Shown here: in pieces, positions 42,609 through 50,941 of the stretch
How positions within the stretch are numbered: position 1 is the first letter of the stretch
Layout of the letters: the number at the start of each line of letters is the position of its first letter
Assembly: GCF_002899455.1 (NCBI RefSeq)
Contig: NZ_PPFB01000001.1
Coordinates: 2,510,501 to 2,574,500 of the forward strand
Source of the DNA: Streptomyces sp. DH-12
Lineage (GTDB): Bacteria > Actinomycetota > Actinomycetes > Streptomycetales > Streptomycetaceae
Reading direction: 5' to 3'
Length of the DNA: 64,000 bases
Position numbers and translations under genes: made by a program
The notes under the pieces: generated by a model
Databases searched by the model: none
The model's input: the letters and a program-made list of their open reading frames with translations, nothing else
Told to the model about the DNA's origin: nothing

Positions 42609-43880
42609 TCACACCGTGAGCCTGATCGCTTCGATCCACAAGTTGTTGTCGTGGGTGCCGACGTAGGTGAAGTCGTAGCCGGTCCCGGGTTCGTCGCAGG
42701 CCAGGCCGAGCCAGGTGTCGTCGTGGACGTAGGAGGTCTGGCAGACGGTGCCGGCGCCGAGGTCGACGCTGATGCTGAACCCCAGCATGTGCGGAGCGCC
42801 TTTCTCGGTGCTGCCGACGTAGTGGTCGACGCCGTCGGCGACACTTGTCCACTTGTCGGCGTAGTGCCCTGTGCCGTCGGTCGACGCGGGGTTGTGGGTG
42901 AAGGCGCCACCGGATGTGCCGTTGGTTCCGGACACGGCGATGTTGGCGGCCGTGAGCGTTCCCGAGCCCGGGGTGCCCGCCACGGCCCCGTCGCACGCCA
43001 CGTCGCTCCAGCCCCGGCCCGCCGCGTGGACCCGGTAGCAGATGTGCCGGCCGGGATCCGAGGCGGCCAGCTGCTGGACGGCGTAGGCGGCGGTGTTCGG
43101 CGGGAGCTTGGGGGCGGCGGGCTGCTTCTGGGTCTTCCGCGCCTTCTGCTCCCCCTGAGGCTTCGCGGAGGACGTCTGCACCGGCGGCTCGGACTGCTTC
43201 TTGACGTCGGGGCTCGACTTGGCGGACGGCTTCCTGGTCGAGGGAGCCGGTGTGGGCGTGGCCGGGGCGTACTGGCCCTTCGGTACCTCCAGGGAGTCCT
43301 CGGCGAGGAGTGTGCCGGAGCCGGCGGCTGTCTTCACGTCGTCCTTCTTCTGCCGCGAGTCGTCCGTGGCCCAGATCAGCAGCGGCACGGCGAGGAGGAC
43401 GACGCCCGCGATGCCGGCGGCGGCGAGCAGGGGCTTCTTCGGGTTCCCGAACCGCGGCCCGTCCGCACCGGCAGCGGCAGCGGCGGTTCCACCCGCCCCG
43501 GCGGCCTCGTCGGCTGCGGCGGCCCGGACGGTGGTGGCCGGCTCGGCGGCGCTCTCGCTCCCCGCTTCCGGCCGCTCCTGCGAGGCGGACGCGGTGACCG
43601 TCGTGGCGGGTTCCCCGGTGGCGGGCTGCTCGGGGGCGGCCTCGCTCTCGGAGGCGCCGGGGGCGTTGGGGGTCTCGGGGGTTTCCGGGGCCGGCTGTGC
43701 CGTCCCCGCCTCCTCGGCGCCGCCCTCGGCGGGCTCCGGTGCGGCCGTACGCCGTGCGGCCGGTGCCAGCATCGGGCCGGGGTCGGCCGCCGCCGGCCCG
43801 AGGGAGACGGCCCTGCGGACGGACGAGCCGCCCGTGCCGTCGGGCCCGTCGGAAGCGGGCGGCTTCTTCTGACTTGTCAT
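42609..43880 (-). CDS. Single-pass membrane protein with ChW-like repeats
   Basis: A 423-aa protein from the ATG at 43880, with GAGGAGA 3 nt upstream. Residues 1-195 are a Pro/Ala/Thr-rich cytosolic part, residues about 198-220 are a membrane helix, and a Lys/Ser/Pro-rich extracellular stalk follows. The C-terminal 160 residues have two or more units of the form CYRVHAAGRGW...DG..AGT and W..LACDEPGTGY...HDNNLWIEAI, resembling clostridial hydrophobic-with-Trp (ChW) repeats, with paired Cys. Such repeats bind surfaces or carbohydrates. Its place between the AAA+ and ART-like genes suggests a cell-surface part of the T7SS apparatus. Function is not established. Confidence 0.65.
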   Translation of the reverse strand: MTSQKKPPASDGPDGTGGSSVRRAVSLGPAAADPGPMLAPAARRTAAPEPAEGGAEEAGTAQPAPETPETPNAPGASESEAAPEQPATGEPATTVTASASQERPEAGSESAAEPATTVRAAAADEAAGAGGTAAAAAGADGPRFGNPKKPLLAAAGIAGVVLLAVPLLIWATDDSRQKKDDVKTAAGSGTLLAEDSLEVPKGQYAPATPTPAPSTRKPSAKSSPDVKKQSEPPVQTSSAKPQGEQKARKTQKQPAAPKLPPNTAAYAVQQLAASDPGRHICYRVHAAGRGWSDVACDGAVAGTPGSGTLTAANIAVSGTNGTSGGAFTHNPASTDGTGHYADKWTSVADGVDHYVGSTEKGAPHMLGFSISVDLGAGTVCQTSYVHDDTWLGLACDEPGTGYDFTYVGTHDNNLWIEAIRLTV

Positions 43881-43941
43881 CGTTCTCCTCGGTCTGTGTG
43901 GACTGTGGGGTGACGGATGGTCGTGGGCGCGACCCCGCTCG

Positions 43942-46900
43942 TTATCCGTCCTGACCCACGGGCCCGGAACAGCGTTCCGGCCACTGCGGGTCGTCACCGG
44001 TGCGGAAGCCCTTGGCCAGCGCCTCCTCGAGGTGCGTGAGGGCCTTGAGGTCCAGCCCGCTCAGTTCCTCCGACCCGTCCATGTAGGCGGTCGCGTTCCC
44101 GGGGAGCTCACGCAGCAGGACGACGGAGGGGCCCGCGGGCTCGGTCCGTACCCCCAGCACCCGGAAGCCGGTCCCCGGCACGAAGACGATCTCCTCGTAC
44201 GTCTCCGGGGAGCCGCCCGGACGGTCGAGCAGTTGCCGTACCTTGCGTCCGGTGACGGACCAGATCGCGTAGCGCACGGGGGCCCCGGCGGGGAGCGCCG
44301 AGGATCCGGCCAGGGCGCTGACCGGGGCGGGGTCGTGCAGCAGCGTGCCGACCGCCGGCCCGGGGCCGTCGGCGTCCCCGCCGCGCAGGGCCACGCCCCG
44401 GTAGGAGGGCAGCCGGCGCAGAGCGGACGCCAGACAGCCGCCGTAGGGCAGCAGGCGCCCCTCGCCGGTGTGCAGGTCCCGGATCAGCTCGCGGTGGTGC
44501 AGGGGCCCTTCCTCGGCGGTGAGGTAGGCGTGCGCGGCGATGAGATCGGCCCGCGCCGCCTCCAGTTCGTGACCGCGCAGGGCGGGCATCCGGGTGAGCA
44601 CCCGTGACACGGCGGCGGCGTGCACCTCCCAGGCCCCGGCCGCGGCCTCCCGGAACGCGGCACGCTCGGCGGCCCCGCTGACGTGCCCGGGTACGAACGG
44701 AAGGGCGACACGGTTCGGGGCGGGCGCCTCACCGCTCCGCCCCCGCGGTCCCGGCACCGCCCCGGCACGCACGGCCCGGCCGCCGTCCGGCCCCGGACCG
44801 CCCCCCTCGGCGGCGGTGCGCCCCGCCCCGCCGACGGCACCGTCGGCTCCGGGGCGCGCCCCGGCCGGGGAAGCGGACCGAGGCCCCACGGCCTCCGGGC
44901 CCGCCCCGCCGTCCGGCGACGCGGCGGCCCCGGGAGCCCTCTGCCCGCTCCCGGCGGCGGCACCGGCCTCCGGAGACGCGGCGGTCGCGGGTCCTTCGGC
45001 GGGCCGCCCCTCCGGACGGGACTCCGAGGACGCTTCGGGCACGGCGGACACGGTGGGCACGGATGCCCCGGGCTCCGCTTCCCCGGGTTCGGTGGCCTCC
45101 GTATCCACTTCGGACTTCCCTCCGGCCGGAGGGGAGGCCGGTGACGGAACGGACCCGCCCTCCCGAAGGGATCCCGGAGGCACGGATCCCCCGGCACCGG
45201 CGGCCGGCCGGTCGGGGACGTCCGTGTCCACCCGGGCATCCGTGTCCACCCGGGCATCCGGGGACGCGGCATCCGGGGGCACCCGCACCCCGGGCCCGGC
45301 GGCCTGCGGATCGACGGCGGCCGTACCGCCGGGGCGGGCAACCCGGCCTCCGGGCCCGGCGGCCGACGGACCGCTCACAGCCGCACCGGGCCGACGGACC
45401 GCCCCGGCGCCGGGCCCGGTGGCCGGAGGGGCAGAGGCCGTACCGGACCCGCCATCCCGCGGACCGGCACCGGCCCCACCGGCCCCGCGCCCCGCCCCAC
45501 CGGCAGGCACTGCAGGAACCACACCCGGTCCACGGCCCGCCCCACCGGACACCGAAGCCTCACCGGACCCGCCATCCCGCAGGCCGGCACCGGCCCCACC
45601 GGCCCCGCGCCCCGCCCCACCGGCAGGCACTGCAGGAACCACACCCGGTCCACGGCCCGCCCCGGTGGCGGGCAGGGCGGCCGCTGTGCCGGAACCGTGG
45701 GACACGGTCGGCAGCACCCGACCGGGCTCGGCGGCCGACGGGCCGCCGGTGCCCGTGCCGGGTCCGGCCGCGGGCGACGCGGTGGCCGGGCCGGGCCCCC
45801 GGGCCGTCCGCCCGGGCGGTGGGACACGGCCGGGCTCCGCGGCCGTCCCCGGCCGGCCGGTCACCGTGCCCGGGTACGAGGGCCGGGCGGTGGTGACGTA
45901 GCGGATGTTCGGTATGCCGTGTTCGGCGGCCAGGCGGCGCAGAGCGCCGTCGCCCGCCAGGAGCCTGCCGCGGACCAGCAGGGTGGTGCGCGACCGGACG
46001 TCGGTTCCGAGGCCGCGCACGAGGCGGGACAGCGCGGGCAGCAGGGAGTCGTCCAACGGCTGGCCGGGCATGCCCAGTTCGATGGCGCACACCTCGGGGT
46101 CGACGGGCGGTCCGAGCGGTCCCGGGCGGGGGCCGCCCGGCGTCCACAGGGCGAGGCCGGCCCGGGTCACCGTCGCCTGCCAGCGGTCCGTCAGCCGTAC
46201 CGTCCCCCGCTCACCGCCGCCGAGGATCCAGTCGGGCGGGTGGATCTCCACCGGCCTGGGGACGGGAGCCCGCCCCTCGGAGTCGACCGGACCGCAGACC
46301 ACGGACGACACGAACGGCCGCCAGCTCGGCCTGCCGTCCAGCCCGACCAGCGTCGGCCGGGGAGGCGTTCCGGGCGGCGCGTGGTCGTCGAGCAGCGGCA
46401 GGCCGGTGAGCACCTCCACCTCGGCGCCCAGCAGGTCGGCGACCGACTGCCCGAGCCGCAGCAGGTCACGCCGGCCGCCGGGCGCGATCCGGGTGCGGGC
46501 GCGCTCCGCCTCCGGCAGCCCGCTGAGGACGGCGGCGACCTCGTCGGCGGCGACGTCCTCCGCCTGCGGGGCGCCGACCAGCACCGTCAGCCGCTCGAAG
46601 TCGACGGGTACGGAGAAGCACAGGTCGTCGGGGGCGGGTCCGGGCGCCTCGGCCGGGCGGATCACCACGCCCGCCGGGACACGGTCCACGACGCAGCCGC
46701 CGGCCGTGCGCACGGGCACCCCGTCCAGCGCCTCCTCCCAGACGGGCGCCGGGGCGCGCCGGCCCGCCTTCCGCGGCTCCGCGCCGGGCGCGAACCGCCA
46801 CCACGCGCGTCCGGGACCGGAGTCGCCGTGGACGAAGAGCGCTCCCCCGGGCGTGATCAGGACGGCCCCGTCCGGGGCCGTCACCTCCAGTTCCCAGGCG

Positions 46901-47316
46901 TCCGCGATCCTGCGGGCGACGCTGGGCCGGTCCGGCCGGTCGTCACCGGCGCCGGACATCACGAGCCGGACCCGTTCGGTGCCCCGCGCGCGGAGGGAGT
47001 CGAGGAGCGTGCCCAGCCGTGCCCAGTGGTCGGCGTCGGGCCCCCCGCCCCCGGCGGCGGAGCCCACGATCACCGTGACGACGTCCTCCTCCCGCCCGAC
47101 GGCGCCCGCCACCTCGGCCACGACGTCCAGCGGGAACGAGTCGTCCTCGACCGAGCGCACCAGCAGCACGCCGTCGACGTCCTCGACCGGCGGGCCGCCG
47201 ACGCCCCGGTTCCCGGTGCCGTTCGCACCGCCGGCCGGGCTCGCCGTGCCGCGGCGGCCCGCGCCGGAGCCGGACCGGCGTCCCCGGCCCGGCATCACGG
47301 ACGACCAGCGGCTCAC
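43942..47316 (-). CDS. T7SS-locus protein with ART-like C-terminal domain
   Basis: A 1,124-aa protein. GTG at 47316 overlaps the TGA of the upstream gene by GTGA, implying coupling; an ATG at 47295 is also possible. Residues 40-470 contain three repeats of an alpha/beta unit (TVLVGAPQ..., LLSGLP..., ADLLGAEVEVLTG) of unknown function. Residues about 470-870 are a Pro/Ala/Gly linker with recent duplications. The last 230 residues look like an ADP-ribosyltransferase of the R-S-E type: SYRGVALRGG (Arg near 974), AIWSVTG, and YEEIVFVPGTGFRVL near 1039, matching the (E)xE(I/V)(L/V)xxPGTxF strand. The first Glu of E-x-E is Tyr and no clear STS is seen. Effector or regulatory role is inferred. Confidence 0.65.
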   Translation of the reverse strand: MSRWSSVMPGRGRRSGSGAGRRGTASPAGGANGTGNRGVGGPPVEDVDGVLLVRSVEDDSFPLDVVAEVAGAVGREEDVVTVIVGSAAGGGGPDADHWARLGTLLDSLRARGTERVRLVMSGAGDDRPDRPSVARRIADAWELEVTAPDGAVLITPGGALFVHGDSGPGRAWWRFAPGAEPRKAGRRAPAPVWEEALDGVPVRTAGGCVVDRVPAGVVIRPAEAPGPAPDDLCFSVPVDFERLTVLVGAPQAEDVAADEVAAVLSGLPEAERARTRIAPGGRRDLLRLGQSVADLLGAEVEVLTGLPLLDDHAPPGTPPRPTLVGLDGRPSWRPFVSSVVCGPVDSEGRAPVPRPVEIHPPDWILGGGERGTVRLTDRWQATVTRAGLALWTPGGPRPGPLGPPVDPEVCAIELGMPGQPLDDSLLPALSRLVRGLGTDVRSRTTLLVRGRLLAGDGALRRLAAEHGIPNIRYVTTARPSYPGTVTGRPGTAAEPGRVPPPGRTARGPGPATASPAAGPGTGTGGPSAAEPGRVLPTVSHGSGTAAALPATGAGRGPGVVPAVPAGGAGRGAGGAGAGLRDGGSGEASVSGGAGRGPGVVPAVPAGGAGRGAGGAGAGPRDGGSGTASAPPATGPGAGAVRRPGAAVSGPSAAGPGGRVARPGGTAAVDPQAAGPGVRVPPDAASPDARVDTDARVDTDVPDRPAAGAGGSVPPGSLREGGSVPSPASPPAGGKSEVDTEATEPGEAEPGASVPTVSAVPEASSESRPEGRPAEGPATAASPEAGAAAGSGQRAPGAAASPDGGAGPEAVGPRSASPAGARPGADGAVGGAGRTAAEGGGPGPDGGRAVRAGAVPGPRGRSGEAPAPNRVALPFVPGHVSGAAERAAFREAAAGAWEVHAAAVSRVLTRMPALRGHELEAARADLIAAHAYLTAEEGPLHHRELIRDLHTGEGRLLPYGGCLASALRRLPSYRGVALRGGDADGPGPAVGTLLHDPAPVSALAGSSALPAGAPVRYAIWSVTGRKVRQLLDRPGGSPETYEEIVFVPGTGFRVLGVRTEPAGPSVVLLRELPGNATAYMDGSEELSGLDLKALTHLEEALAKGFRTGDDPQWPERCSGPVGQDG
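45442..45663. repeat. 80-bp perfect direct repeat in a Pro/Ala/Gly linker
   Basis: 45464-45543 and 45584-45663 are identical and offset by 120 bp; another 19 bases before each copy also match. The repeat encodes PAVPAGGAGRGAGGAGAG. This is a recent tandem duplication in the linker of the ART-like protein. Confidence 0.9.
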
Positions 47317-47972
47317 GCGTCCGTCCCCCGGACCGGGTGAACGGCCTCGGTCAGCACCCGCGCGGTGCGGTCCACGGGCGCGGCGGCGGGGGCCCGCTCC
47401 TGCGCACCGCCTTGGACCGCGTCGCGTACGGCGTCGGGATCCAGCAGCATGCTCACCGCGGCCGAGGGGTTCAGGTACAGCACGTGTCCCTCGGGGACGC
47501 GCGTCAAGAGCTCGTCGACGCCGACGAGTTCGAAGGCGAAACGCCCCGACGTGTGCAGGAACACCGACGAGGTGAACAGCGGCACGACCGGCGTCCCGTC
47601 CGGCGCCGCCGCACTCAGCAGACCGCCGCCCGGCGCCGTCAGCACGGCGACTTCCCTCCCCGCCAGCGCCGCCGGCACCGCCTCGCCGGGCCCGTAGCCG
47701 GTCGACGCGAGCTGGATGGCGCGGTCCACCTCGTCCTCCGGCTCGGGCCAGCCGAGCGCGCGCGGGGACGGCCGGTACTCGGGGTTGTCCTCCCACTCGA
47801 CGATCTCACCGTCGAGGCCGGACCGCCACCGGCCGGTCATCGCCCACTCCGGCGGTTTCCCCTCCCCGGACCACATCGGGTCGACCACCCCCAGCCAGTG
47901 GTCCGGGGCGAGGCGGCCCGCCTCGCGGATGTCGTCCGGAACGGGCGGGAGCGCCTCGTCCTGCTGGTTCAT
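47313..47972 (-). CDS. Type VII secretion system-associated protein, SseB-like
   Basis: A 219-aa protein with ATG at 47972; AGGA lies 5 nt upstream, just inside the end of the regulator gene. The pattern LAPDHWLGVVDPMWSGEG...EWAMTGRWRSG...EIVEWEDNPEYRPSP..LGWPEP is characteristic of Streptomyces proteins annotated as T7SS-associated. The second half (VVPLFTSSVFL...LYLNPSAAVSMLLD) is an SseB N-terminal-like fold. No signal peptide, so it is probably cytosolic. Its stop overlaps the start of the ART-like gene. Confidence 0.8.
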   Translation of the reverse strand: MNQQDEALPPVPDDIREAGRLAPDHWLGVVDPMWSGEGKPPEWAMTGRWRSGLDGEIVEWEDNPEYRPSPRALGWPEPEDEVDRAIQLASTGYGPGEAVPAALAGREVAVLTAPGGGLLSAAAPDGTPVVPLFTSSVFLHTSGRFAFELVGVDELLTRVPEGHVLYLNPSAAVSMLLDPDAVRDAVQGGAQERAPAAAPVDRTARVLTEAVHPVRGTDA

Positions 47973-47980
47973 CGCTGTCC

Positions 47981-49063
47981 TCACTCGGTGGATCGGGACG
48001 ACGGTGCGGTCCGTGCCGGGTCGTCCAGGGCATCCGGGTCGTCCAGGGCGTCCGGGTCGTCCAGGGCGTCCGGGTCGTCGCGCCAGAGGAGGCGGCGCGC
48101 GGTGGTGGCGTCCGTGACGACTCCGGTGAGCAGTCCGGACCTCAGTGCGGCGCGGACCGCCCCGGCGCCGCGTCCTCCGGCCGTGACGCCGATCAGCTCC
48201 GCGACGCCGCGGAGTTCGGCGACGCTGACGGCGATCGTGCGGGCGTTCAGCTCGGTGGGGATCACCCGGCCGGTGGCGTCCAGGACGTGGCCGGCCACCT
48301 CGGCGCACGCTCCCGCCTCCCGGAGCGTCTCCCGCTCCCGCTCGGACAGGGCGTCGTACACCGCGGAGTGCGGGGCGTCCCACGCCGCGATGCCGACGAC
48401 GGCCTTGGTGACCAGACCGAACCGGTCCAGCGTCTCGGCGGTGGCGGGCTGGCTGCGCAGGACGGCGGCCGTCGCCGCGTCGGGCAGCAGGAACGGGGTG
48501 TGGAGGGGGAACGCCCTGCCCCCGCCCGCCGCTGCCGTACGGCGGACCGCGGTGATCGCGGCGTCATGGGCGAGGTCCCGCCCGTGCACCCCGGTCAGCT
48601 GGACCACGTCGCACAGCGGCAGCCGGGTGACCGCCTCGCTGAGCGCGTCCACCGCGTGGCTGCCGTCCAGCCCGAGGACGTCGCCCTCCTCGGCGATCTC
48701 CGAGACCAGCCGGGCCGCCGCCGTGCCGAGCCAGCGCCCGCTCTGCCACTGGTCCGCCGACGCCGCCGTACCGCTCTCACCGCGGCCCAGGTTGACGACG
48801 ATGCCGTGCCGGAGACCGAACCGCTCGGTCAGTGCCCGTCCGAGCGGGACGTCGATCTCGGCCGGGACGGTGATGTCGATCCGCACGATGTCGTGGGCCA
48901 CGGCCGCGTCGAGGAGGCGGGCCACCTTGAACCGGCTGATGCCGAACTCCTTGGCGATCTCCACCTTCGACCGCTGCTCCAGGTAGAAGCGCCGGGCGAC
49001 GGCGGCGGCGAGGAGCGTGTCGATCGGCGCGGGTAACGCCGCCGCCTCAGCCGGTTCGGCCAT
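47981..49063 (-). CDS. SorC/DeoR-family transcriptional regulator
   Basis: A 360-aa protein. ATG at 49063 has GGAGAG 6 nt upstream; the in-frame ATG at 49084 lacks one. KVEIAKEFGISRFKVARLLDAA (residues about 36-57) is the helix-turn-helix, followed by a SorC-type sugar-phosphate-binding domain (GLRHGIVV..., ADQWQSGRWLG, VQLTGVHG, ATGRVIPTELNARTIAV). These regulators bind an effector sugar phosphate and control adjacent genes. It is the promoter-proximal gene of the minus-strand group reaching 43942 and may control it. The C-terminal tail is extended by repeats (DDPDAL) not typical of the family. Confidence 0.88.
   Translation of the reverse strand: MAEPAEAAALPAPIDTLLAAAVARRFYLEQRSKVEIAKEFGISRFKVARLLDAAVAHDIVRIDITVPAEIDVPLGRALTERFGLRHGIVVNLGRGESGTAASADQWQSGRWLGTAAARLVSEIAEEGDVLGLDGSHAVDALSEAVTRLPLCDVVQLTGVHGRDLAHDAAITAVRRTAAAGGGRAFPLHTPFLLPDAATAAVLRSQPATAETLDRFGLVTKAVVGIAAWDAPHSAVYDALSERERETLREAGACAEVAGHVLDATGRVIPTELNARTIAVSVAELRGVAELIGVTAGGRGAGAVRAALRSGLLTGVVTDATTARRLLWRDDPDALDDPDALDDPDALDDPARTAPSSRSTE
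48021..48074. repeat. Three tandem 18-bp repeats at the end of the sorC-type gene
   Basis: Units at 48021, 48039 and 48057 differ by one base. They encode repeated Asp-Asp-Pro-Asp-Ala-Leu in the protein's acidic tail, a likely variable-length tract. Confidence 0.9.
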
Positions 49064-49127
49064 GTCGTCTCTCCGCGCTCTCATCGTTCGTCAACTCACA
49101 CTACTTCCCCGGCTAGTTCATCCGTGC

Positions 49128-49168
49128 GAAGTGATCAAAACATAACGGAGAAGTGATATTGAAGTGAC
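49128..49168. promoter_or_regulatory. Phased GAAGTGAY direct repeats upstream of the SorC-type gene
   Basis: GAAGTGAT at 49128 and 49150 and GAAGTGAC at 49161 are spaced 22 and 11 bp, two and one helical turns, on one face of the DNA. A related TCAGTGAC follows at 49179. The region is AT-rich for this genome and lies between the divergent regulator and muramidase genes. It is a candidate operator for autoregulation. Confidence 0.4.
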
Positions 49169-49288
49169 ACCTGAGACGTCAGTGACCGCCGAAACCGAAC
49201 TTTCCACGTCCCGAACGGGTCGCCCGCACCAGGGCGGGGAAGAAATCATTCCGACTCCCCTCCCTCCACCAGCACCTCAGGGAGCCCC

Positions 49289-49846
49289 ATGCTGCGCGGC
49301 ATCGACGTGAGTGCGTACCAGTCGTCCTCGTACGACACCGACGGCCTGTCCTTCGTCTTCATCAAGGCGACGGAGGGCCGTTCGTACACCAACCCCAGGC
49401 TCTCGGCCCAGACGGAGAGGGCCCGTGAAGCCGGTCTGGTCGTCGGCTTCTACCACTTCCTCTGGCCGGGCAACCTCACGGCCCAGGCGGAGTACTTCGT
49501 GCGCAAGGCCCCGGAGAGACAGGGGGACGTCCTCGCGGTCGACTGGGAGACGACGGGCGAGGGAACGCACGCGAGCAACGCGGAGAAGGACCGCTTCATC
49601 CGGAAGGTGAAGGAGCTGCGCCCCGACAACAGGGTCATCCTGTATTGCAATCGGAATTTCTGGCTGAATGTCGACACCACGTCCCACGCGGGCGACGGCC
49701 TCTGGATCGCCGACTACGTCACCGCCGGGAAGCCCCGCATCCAGGCGGAGTGGCGCTTCCACCAGTACACCGACGACCCGCTGGACAAGAACGTCGCGGA
49801 CTTCCCCAGCAGGCCGGCGCTGAAGGAGTGGGCCGAGGGCGCCTGA
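49289..49846 (+). CDS. GH25-type muramidase (lysozyme-like)
   Basis: A 185-aa protein, ATG at 49289, AGGGAG 4 nt upstream. It has the GH25 TIM-barrel signatures GIDVSAYQ (Asp6), FIKATEG, GFYHFL and LAVDWETTG (catalytic Asp-x-Glu). The family cleaves the N-acetylmuramic acid to N-acetylglucosamine bond of peptidoglycan. No signal peptide is visible, so if exported it needs another route; the neighbouring T7SS is one possibility. It is about the length of a single catalytic domain. Confidence 0.88.
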   Translation: MLRGIDVSAYQSSSYDTDGLSFVFIKATEGRSYTNPRLSAQTERAREAGLVVGFYHFLWPGNLTAQAEYFVRKAPERQGDVLAVDWETTGEGTHASNAEKDRFIRKVKELRPDNRVILYCNRNFWLNVDTTSHAGDGLWIADYVTAGKPRIQAEWRFHQYTDDPLDKNVADFPSRPALKEWAEGA

Positions 49847-49870
49847 CCCCGGCCCGCTCCGGGACCACGC

Positions 49871-50083
49871 CTACTTGTCCAGGTGCGCCCAGAACTCGTC
49901 GAAGGACAGCAGCTTGTCGCCGTCGAGGTCCCGCGACGCGATGACGGCCTCGGCGACCGTCTCGGTGACGTTCCAGTCGCCGCCCTGGGCCAGCGCGGTC
50001 TTGAACTCGGCAGCGGTGATGAACCCGTCCCCGTTCGTGTCGATCCGCTCGAACTGCTTCCGTGCTTCCTCGATGTCCGCCAC
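49871..50083 (-). CDS. Small EF-hand calcium-binding protein
   Basis: A 70-aa protein, GTG at 50083. Two EF-hand loops are clear: DTNGDGFITAAE and DLDGDKLLSFDE, each with Asp/Asn at positions 1, 3 and 5 and Glu at 12. It resembles the Streptomyces CabD/calerythrin-type calcium sensors. It is cytosolic by lack of a signal sequence and convergent with the muramidase gene. Confidence 0.9.
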   Translation of the reverse strand: MADIEEARKQFERIDTNGDGFITAAEFKTALAQGGDWNVTETVAEAVIASRDLDGDKLLSFDEFWAHLDK

Positions 50084-50154
50084 CGGTCCGCCCCTCGTTC
50101 ATTTCGTACGTGTACTGACGCGGGCCAGATTATCCGGCCCGGGAGCGCCGCTGA

Positions 50155-50658
50155 TCAGCGGTCCGCCACGCGCATCTCGAACCAGGTGGTCTTGCCGTGG
50201 GAGAGGAGGTCGACGCCCCAGCGGTCGGCGAGTTCGTCGACGAGGAAGAGGCCGCGGCCGCTGACGTCCGTCTCCTGCACCGGCATCAGGCACGGCAGGG
50301 CGCGGGACGGGTCGCGGACCTCGACGCGGATCCAGCCCCGGCGGTGCCGCATGCTCAGGCCGAAGGCGCGGGCCCCGGTGTGGCGTACGGCGTTGCCGAC
50401 CAGCTCCGAAACCAGCAGCACGGCGTCCTCGGTGAGCTTGGGGGGCAGGCCCCACCGGCGCAGGATGACGATCTGGACGAGCCGGCGGGCGAGGGCGGCG
50501 GACTCGGGGCGGGACGGGAGCGGAACTTCACCCTCCGTGGGGTCGCCGTACAACTCCAGTGCCTGTACGGCACGTTCGTCCTCGACCGTCGGCGACCAGC
50601 GCGACGCGGTGGCGCGCCCGTCTCCCCGCGGCTGTTCCATGCCCTCCAGCCCCGCCAT
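50155..50658 (-). CDS. Anti-sigma-factor-like ATP-binding protein (HATPase_c_2)
   Basis: About 167 aa from the ATG at 50658 (MAGLEGMEQP); the start is uncertain because GAGGGC lies very close and the frame is open to 50817. The GHKL fold shows its N box SELVGNAVRHTG, a VRDPS strand (G1 region) and GRGLFLVDELADRWG (G2). These short Streptomyces proteins resemble RsbW/SpoIIAB anti-sigma kinases. The palindrome CGCTGATCAGCG overlaps its stop. Partner sigma or anti-anti-sigma factors are not in this window. Confidence 0.82.
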   Translation of the reverse strand: MAGLEGMEQPRGDGRATASRWSPTVEDERAVQALELYGDPTEGEVPLPSRPESAALARRLVQIVILRRWGLPPKLTEDAVLLVSELVGNAVRHTGARAFGLSMRHRRGWIRVEVRDPSRALPCLMPVQETDVSGRGLFLVDELADRWGVDLLSHGKTTWFEMRVADR

Positions 50659-50941
50659 GCCCTCATCATGGCCGCACACCGGGGCGGCAGGGGCCGTTCC
50701 GAGGGAATACGCCCCCCGTGCGCCCCCAGTCCGCCGCGATCCTCCGGTGTATGCCAAAGACATGCCAATGGCTCCGAAAGCCTGCTCGACCTGCGGCAGC
50801 GATTCACGCTCGGGCAATCGACGGGCCCCCTCGACGGAAACGGCTTAAGGGTGCGTCAAGGCTCCCATAATGCGCACCGCCGGGGGGCCGGATCGGGCAT
50901 GACGTCACCTGCGATTCCGGTGTGGGGGTTTCACCCGCTCG

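Noticed and set aside
40285..42996. A 903-codon minus frame opposite the AAA+ domains
   Set aside because: Both Walker A and Walker B motifs are on the plus strand; the minus frame has no recognisable features.
50122..50140. GGGCC...GGCCC hairpin between the EF-hand and ATP-binding genes
   Set aside because: Only a 5-bp perfect stem with mismatches above it; too weak to call a terminator.
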